Of a stretch of DNA of 64,000 bases, positions 60,109 through 64,000 are shown in pieces. Position 1 is the stretch's first letter, and each line of letters starts with the position of its first letter. The DNA is taken from positions 1 to 64,000 of the forward strand of contig CAWFCZ010000018.1 in assembly GCA_963814355.1 (NCBI GenBank), read 5' to 3'. The translations under genes were made by a program, and so were the position numbers. The DNA comes from JADGOV01 sp963814355. GTDB taxonomy: Bacteria > Actinomycetota > Actinomycetes > JADGOV01. Under the pieces are notes generated by a model. That model saw only the letters and a program-made list of their open reading frames with translations, did no database searches and was not told the DNA's origin.

Positions 60109-61503
60109 TCAGGAAACCCTACGCAGCGCCGCGGCGAACATCGCGTCCGTGCCGTGCCGATGCGGCCAGAGCTGCACGTGCGGACCGTCGCCGAGCCGGC
60201 TGAGGCCGCCGAACAGCGGCCGGGCGTCCTCCTGGCGGACGTCGCGCCGCTGGTGCAGCAGGTCACCGACCACGCCCACGGTCTCGGCGAGGTGCGGGGA
60301 GCAGGTGGCGTAGAGCACGACGCCACCGACCCGGACCGCCTCCACCGCGCTGACCAGCAGCGCGAGTTGCAGCGCGGCCAGCCGCGGTACGTCCTGCGGC
60401 TGCCGTCGCCAGCGGGCCTCCGGCCGGCGGCGCAGCGCGCCGAGCCCGGTGCACGGGGCGTCGAGCAGGACCAGGTCAAAGCTGCCCGGCGTCCAGGCCG
60501 GTGCCCGCCCGTCGGCGCAGATGGTGAGCGCGCCGGTGCCGCGCAGCGACCTCGCCACCAGCCGGGAGCGGTGCGGCGCCAGCTCGTTGGCGACCAGCCG
60601 GGCGCCGACCTGCGCGGCGAGACTTGCGAGCAGGGCCGCCTTGCCGCCCGGCCCGGCGGCCAGGTCCAGCCACAGCGCGGGCCCCGGCCCGGCTGCCGCG
60701 GCGGCGGCCAGGGCGACCAGCTGACTGCCCTCGTCCTGCACGGCGGCCCGCCCATCCCGGACCGCGGCCAGCTCGGCCGGGTTGCCGCCGCGCAGCCGTA
60801 TCGCGTACCGCGACCAGGCACCCGCCTCGGCGTCCGGGCCGGCGGCCCCCAGCAGCTCGGCTCGGGTGATCCGCCCCGGCCGGGCGACCAGGTGGACGAC
60901 GGGGCGCTCGTTGTCCGCGGCCAACGCCGCTTCCAGGTCCGCCCGTGAGCCGAGCGCGTCGGCGAAGGCCCGGACCACCCACGCCGGGTGGGCGGTCGCC
61001 AGTGCCAGCCGCCCGACCGGATCCGTCGGGGCGAGTAGGGCCCGCCATTGCGGCCAGTCCCGCTCCGAGACCCGCCGCAGGACGGCGTTCACGAAGCCGC
61101 GGGACCGGTCCGGCGCCAGGTCGACCGTCGCCGACACCGCCGCGTGCGCCGGGATGCGCAGGTGCAGCAGCTGGTAGGCCCCGAGGCGGAGGAGGGCGAG
61201 GACCGCGGGGTCGAGCGCCTCCAGCGTGCGGTTGCTGCCATGGGCGAGCACCGCGTCCAGGCTGCCCTGCCAGCGCAGCGACCCGTACGTCAACTCGGTG
61301 GCCAGCGCCGCGTCCCGGGGACTGAGCCGCCGCTCCCGCAGCAGCGCCGGCAGCAGCAGGTTGGCGTACGCGCCGTCCTCGGCGACCGCGAGCAGGGCGT
61401 CGTACCCGGCCCGGCGGGCCGGGTCGGCGGCTGGGGCCGGCCGGCGCGCACCCGTCCCGCGCTGAGCGGGCCGGTGGTGGCCCGGCCGGGAGCCCGGGCT
61501 CAC
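60109..61503 (-). CDS. rsmB: 16S rRNA m5C967 methyltransferase
   Basis: 464 residues. N-terminal NusB-like RNA-binding domain (LLRERRLSPRDAALATELTYG, DRSRGFVNAVLRRVSERD) and C-terminal SAM methyltransferase (DLAAGPGGKAALLASLAA, VLLDAPCTGLGALRRRPEARW, VVLYATCSPHLAETVGVV: the two catalytic Cys in PCTG and TCS). GTG start overlaps the fmt stop (GTGA). Confidence 0.94.
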   Translation of the reverse strand: MSPGSRPGHHRPAQRGTGARRPAPAADPARRAGYDALLAVAEDGAYANLLLPALLRERRLSPRDAALATELTYGSLRWQGSLDAVLAHGSNRTLEALDPAVLALLRLGAYQLLHLRIPAHAAVSATVDLAPDRSRGFVNAVLRRVSERDWPQWRALLAPTDPVGRLALATAHPAWVVRAFADALGSRADLEAALAADNERPVVHLVARPGRITRAELLGAAGPDAEAGAWSRYAIRLRGGNPAELAAVRDGRAAVQDEGSQLVALAAAAAAGPGPALWLDLAAGPGGKAALLASLAAQVGARLVANELAPHRSRLVARSLRGTGALTICADGRAPAWTPGSFDLVLLDAPCTGLGALRRRPEARWRRQPQDVPRLAALQLALLVSAVEAVRVGGVVLYATCSPHLAETVGVVGDLLHQRRDVRQEDARPLFGGLSRLGDGPHVQLWPHRHGTDAMFAAALRRVS

Positions 61504-62492
61504 CTCAGCCGATCCTCTGGGACCAGCCTCACGCCGCGGGCCCAGGCCGCCGCCGGCATCATCCGGCGCCCTTCGGGCTGCACGTCGGAGAGCAACACCG
61601 CCGTGCTGGCGGTGCCGACAGCCACCTGGCGCCGCCCGGCGGCCAGCTCCCCCGGTACCAGTGCCGGGCTGGCCGGCGCCGCCTCGGAAGGCGGCGCCAC
61701 GGAGGCCGGCGCCACGGAGGCCGGCGCCACGGAGTCCGGCGGCGCCGGGCGGACCGGGCCGAGGCCGAGGCGGGTTCCGCGGAACGTGGTCCAGGCGCCC
61801 GGGTCCGGGGTGGCGGCCCGGACCAGCCGGTCGACCCGCAGCGCCGGGGCGCCCCAGTCGACGCGTGCGTCGCTCGGGGTGAACTTGGGCGCCAGCGAGA
61901 CGCCGTCCGCCGGCTGCGGTACCGCGGTCATGGCGCCGTCCTCGATCCCGTCCAGGGTGGCCACCAGCAGCCCGGCGCCAGCCTTCGCCAGCCGTCCCAG
62001 CAGGTCGCCGGCGGTGTCGGCCTTCCGGATCTCCTCGGTGATCACCCCGTACACGGGGCCGGTGTCCAGGCCCGCCTCCAGCCGGAACGTGCTCGCGCCG
62101 GTCACCTCGTCCCCGGCGAGGATGGCGTGCTGTACCGGGGCCGCGCCGCGCCAGGCCGGCAGCAGGGAGAAGTGCAGGTTCACCCAGCCCCGAGGTGGGA
62201 CGGCCAGCGCCGTCGGGGGGACGAGGGCGCCGTAGGCGACCACTGGGCAGCACTGCGGCGCCAGCCCCCGCAGCCGGTCGAGGAAGGCCGGCTCCGAGAG
62301 TCGATCCGGGGTCAGAACCTCCAGTCCGGCATCGCCCGCCCGAGCCTTGACCGGACTGGCGGTGACCCGGCGACCACGCCCCGCCGGGGCGTCCGGCCTG
62401 GTCAGCACCGCGATTACCTCGTGGCGCGAGGTCAGCAACGCCTCCAGGCTCGGTAGCGCCGCCTCCGGTGTCCCGGCGAACAGGACCCGCAC
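61500..62492 (-). CDS. fmt: Methionyl-tRNA formyltransferase
   Basis: 330 residues. MRVLFAGTPEAALPSLEALL; catalytic NLHFSLLPAWRGAAPVQHAI with Asn and His, then GASTFRLEAGLDTGPVYG (Asp). C-terminal OB-like domain. A Ser/Val/Ala/Pro insertion of about 25 residues, encoded by a 15-bp tandem repeat, lies in the linker/C-domain. Overlaps rsmB; follows def by 3 bases. Confidence 0.95.
   Translation of the reverse strand: MRVLFAGTPEAALPSLEALLTSRHEVIAVLTRPDAPAGRGRRVTASPVKARAGDAGLEVLTPDRLSEPAFLDRLRGLAPQCCPVVAYGALVPPTALAVPPRGWVNLHFSLLPAWRGAAPVQHAILAGDEVTGASTFRLEAGLDTGPVYGVITEEIRKADTAGDLLGRLAKAGAGLLVATLDGIEDGAMTAVPQPADGVSLAPKFTPSDARVDWGAPALRVDRLVRAATPDPGAWTTFRGTRLGLGPVRPAPPDSVAPASVAPASVAPPSEAAPASPALVPGELAAGRRQVAVGTASTAVLLSDVQPEGRRMMPAAAWARGVRLVPEDRLR
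61693..61737 (-). repeat. 15-bp tandem repeat inside fmt
   Basis: Three units of GGCGCCACGGAGGCC (last one with one change), in frame and encoding Val-Ala-Pro-Ala-Ser repeats. Slippage would change the protein by five residues without a frameshift. Confidence 0.9.
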
Positions 62493-62495
62493 GCG

Positions 62496-63044
62496 CTAGC
62501 GGCCGGTGCCGTACATCGGGTGCGGCGAGACCTTGACCAACGGCGGGGTCCCGTTGGCCCACTCCGCCTCGTTGATGGCCCGCATCGCCCGCTTGCGGGT
62601 GGCCCGGTCGAGCCGGTCGATGAACAGCACGCCGTCGAGATGGTCGATCTCGTGCTGCGCGCAGCGGGCCATCATGTCGCTGGCGTCGAGGACGACCGGC
62701 TCGCCGTGCACCGTGAAGCCGGTCACCCGGGCACGCAGCGCCCGCACACACGGGAACCACAGGCCGGGGAAGGACAGGCAGCCCTCGTCGCCCTCCTGCT
62801 CCTCGGCGGAGAGCTCGGCGATCGTCGGGTTGACCAGGTGGCCCACGCTGTCGTCGATGGCGTAACTGAACACCCGCAGCCCGACGCCGATCTGGGGCGC
62901 CGCGAGGCCGGCGCCCTCCTCGGCGAGCATGGTGTCGGTCAGGTCGCTGACCAGGTTCCGGAGTTCGCGGTCGAAGCTGGTCACCGGGTCGGCGGGCGTA
63001 CGCAGAATGGGGTCGCCGAAGAGCCGGACGGGTCGGATGGCCAC
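62496..63044 (-). CDS. def: Peptide deformylase
   Basis: 182 residues. The three signature motifs are complete: GAGLAAPQIG, EGCLSFPG and QHEIDHLDG (metal ligands Cys and two His, catalytic Glu). Removes the N-formyl group added through Fmt, its downstream neighbour. Confidence 0.96.
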   Translation of the reverse strand: MAIRPVRLFGDPILRTPADPVTSFDRELRNLVSDLTDTMLAEEGAGLAAPQIGVGLRVFSYAIDDSVGHLVNPTIAELSAEEQEGDEGCLSFPGLWFPCVRALRARVTGFTVHGEPVVLDASDMMARCAQHEIDHLDGVLFIDRLDRATRKRAMRAINEAEWANGTPPLVKVSPHPMYGTGR

Positions 63045-63098
63045 TGAGCGATTCTACCGGCGGTGGCCCGCTCGGCCTCCGAGCGCTTCCCGCGGTGA

Positions 63099-64000
63099 TC
63101 ACAGCGGCTCCCGCGGGTCGAGTTCGACGCGTGCCGGCTCGGCGGCCTTGCGGGCACTGCGCTTCGACAGCGCCCGCTTCAGCGCCCTGGCCAGCTCCGG
63201 GCCGTCCCGGCGGTGAACCCGGAGTACGGCCCGCTCCCGCCCGTCCGACACCGGTACGGGGCCGAGCGCGTCAAGCCGGTCGCCGAGCCCGCCATCGCTG
63301 CGCAGGCCGGCGAGCAGGTCGGCGAGCGCCTCGGGTGCGGCGTCGACGGCCGCCAGCCGGGTGGCCGGCGGGAAGCGCAATGCCGTTCGCTCAGCCATCT
63401 CGCGCCAGGCCTGCTCCTGCGGATCCCAGCGGAGCAAGGCCCGCACAACCGGCAGCTCGTGGTCGGCAACAACCAGCACCCGGCCCTGCGGGGCCGGCCG
63501 GGCCAGCGCGGCGGCGTTCATCCAGCGCCGCAGCGTCTCCTCGGCCGCCCGTAACCCAGGTCGGCCGAGCAGCGCCCAGCCGTCGAGGAGCAGCACCGCG
63601 GCGTACCCGCCCTCGGCGACCGGCTCGGCACCGGGGGTGGCGACGACCAGGGCGGACGCCGGGCCGACCGTGGACAGCACACGGTCCCCGCCGCTGAGCA
63701 GGAGCGGAACGCCGGGAAAGGCACGGCCGAGTTCCTCGGCGGTCCTCGCGTCGCCGGTCACCGTGGTGCGCAGCCGTCCGCCGTCGCACTCCGCGCACCG
63801 CCAGTCGGCCGCCGTCCGCCGGCACCAGCGGCAGGCCGGCGTGGCCTGCCGCGCCATCCGCCCCAACGGCCCGCCGCACCGTTCGCACCGGGCGGCGGCC
63901 CGGCAGTCCTGGCAGCCGAGTCCCGGCTGGTACCCGCTACGCGGCGTCTGGACCAGCACCGGCCCCTCGCCCAGGGCGGCCTTGGCGACCTCCCAGGCCG
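63099..64000 (-). CDS. priA: Primosomal protein N' (PriA), 3' part
   Basis: The frame is open to the window edge; only the C-terminal 300 residues are visible. Zinc-binding Cys clusters (CQDCRAAARCERCGG, CRWCRRTAADWRCAECDGG) and the LVQTPRSGYQPGL segment match the actinobacterial PriA-like protein, which often has degenerate helicase motifs. RTALRFPPATRLAAVDA and the C-terminal domain are normal. Replication restart role expected; helicase motifs lie outside the window. Confidence 0.9.
   Translation of the reverse strand, partial: AWEVAKAALGEGPVLVQTPRSGYQPGLGCQDCRAAARCERCGGPLGRMARQATPACRWCRRTAADWRCAECDGGRLRTTVTGDARTAEELGRAFPGVPLLLSGGDRVLSTVGPASALVVATPGAEPVAEGGYAAVLLLDGWALLGRPGLRAAEETLRRWMNAAALARPAPQGRVLVVADHELPVVRALLRWDPQEQAWREMAERTALRFPPATRLAAVDAAPEALADLLAGLRSDGGLGDRLDALGPVPVSDGRERAVLRVHRRDGPELARALKRALSKRSARKAAEPARVELDPREPL

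Overview
The window reads as a GC-rich actinomycete chromosome. The evidence is strong G/C third-codon bias, many GTG starts, GTGA and ATGA gene overlaps, and two gene blocks typical of Actinobacteria: infC-rpmI-rplT-trmH-(histidine kinase)-pheS-pheT, and priA-def-fmt-rsmB-rpe with ribD-ribE-ribBA-ribH-hisG. The genus cannot be fixed from sequence alone. A Frankia/Acidothermus-like relative is possible, but that is only an impression from gene order.

The window has two halves. Positions 1 to about 33 kb are an accessory region built in layers. In order it holds a solitary DNA methyltransferase fused to an Mrr-like nuclease domain; an integrase remnant interrupted by a recombinase-in-trio (RIT) element whose third recombinase is cut by an IS1380-family element; a broken transposase divergent from a DUF6788 gene; decayed genes (metallo-beta-lactamase fold, wax-ester synthase); an intact IS5-family element placed exactly on the stop codon of a secreted glycosidase-like gene; a secreted beta-propeller gene; and a graveyard of IS1380, ISAs1, IS66 and integrase-core fragments. 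It continues with a MarR-controlled electrophile/redox operon (two pirins, nitroreductase, AhpD-like protein, acetyltransferase), a Tn3/valS chimeric scar, and an arsenic-type resistance island (accessory enolase, CDF exporter, OsmC, mini-thioredoxin, ArsP-like permease, ArsR, ACR3-like carrier, AhpD-like protein, broken arsC). A RelBE-type module closes it.

From about 33 kb to the end the genes are mostly housekeeping and nearly all on the minus strand: phenylalanyl-tRNA synthetase, the IF3/L35/L20 operon with a leader attenuator and an ATC start, riboflavin synthesis under an FMN riboswitch, hisG, then rpe, rsmB, fmt, def and priA. Inserted between ribD and rpe are a VapBC module bracketed by two copies of a 52-bp palindromic repeat, and a five-gene operon for a cysteine-rich MauA-like secreted protein with MauE-like and thioredoxin-like partners. 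The MauA-like protein carries about six near-identical 40-residue C-terminal repeats.

The less-described systems worth attention are the MauA-like/repeat secretion operon (49.7-53.5 kb), the 52-bp palindrome family around VapBC, the methyltransferase-nuclease fusion, the RIT end palindrome, and the divergent transposase/DUF6788 pair around a 36-bp palindrome.
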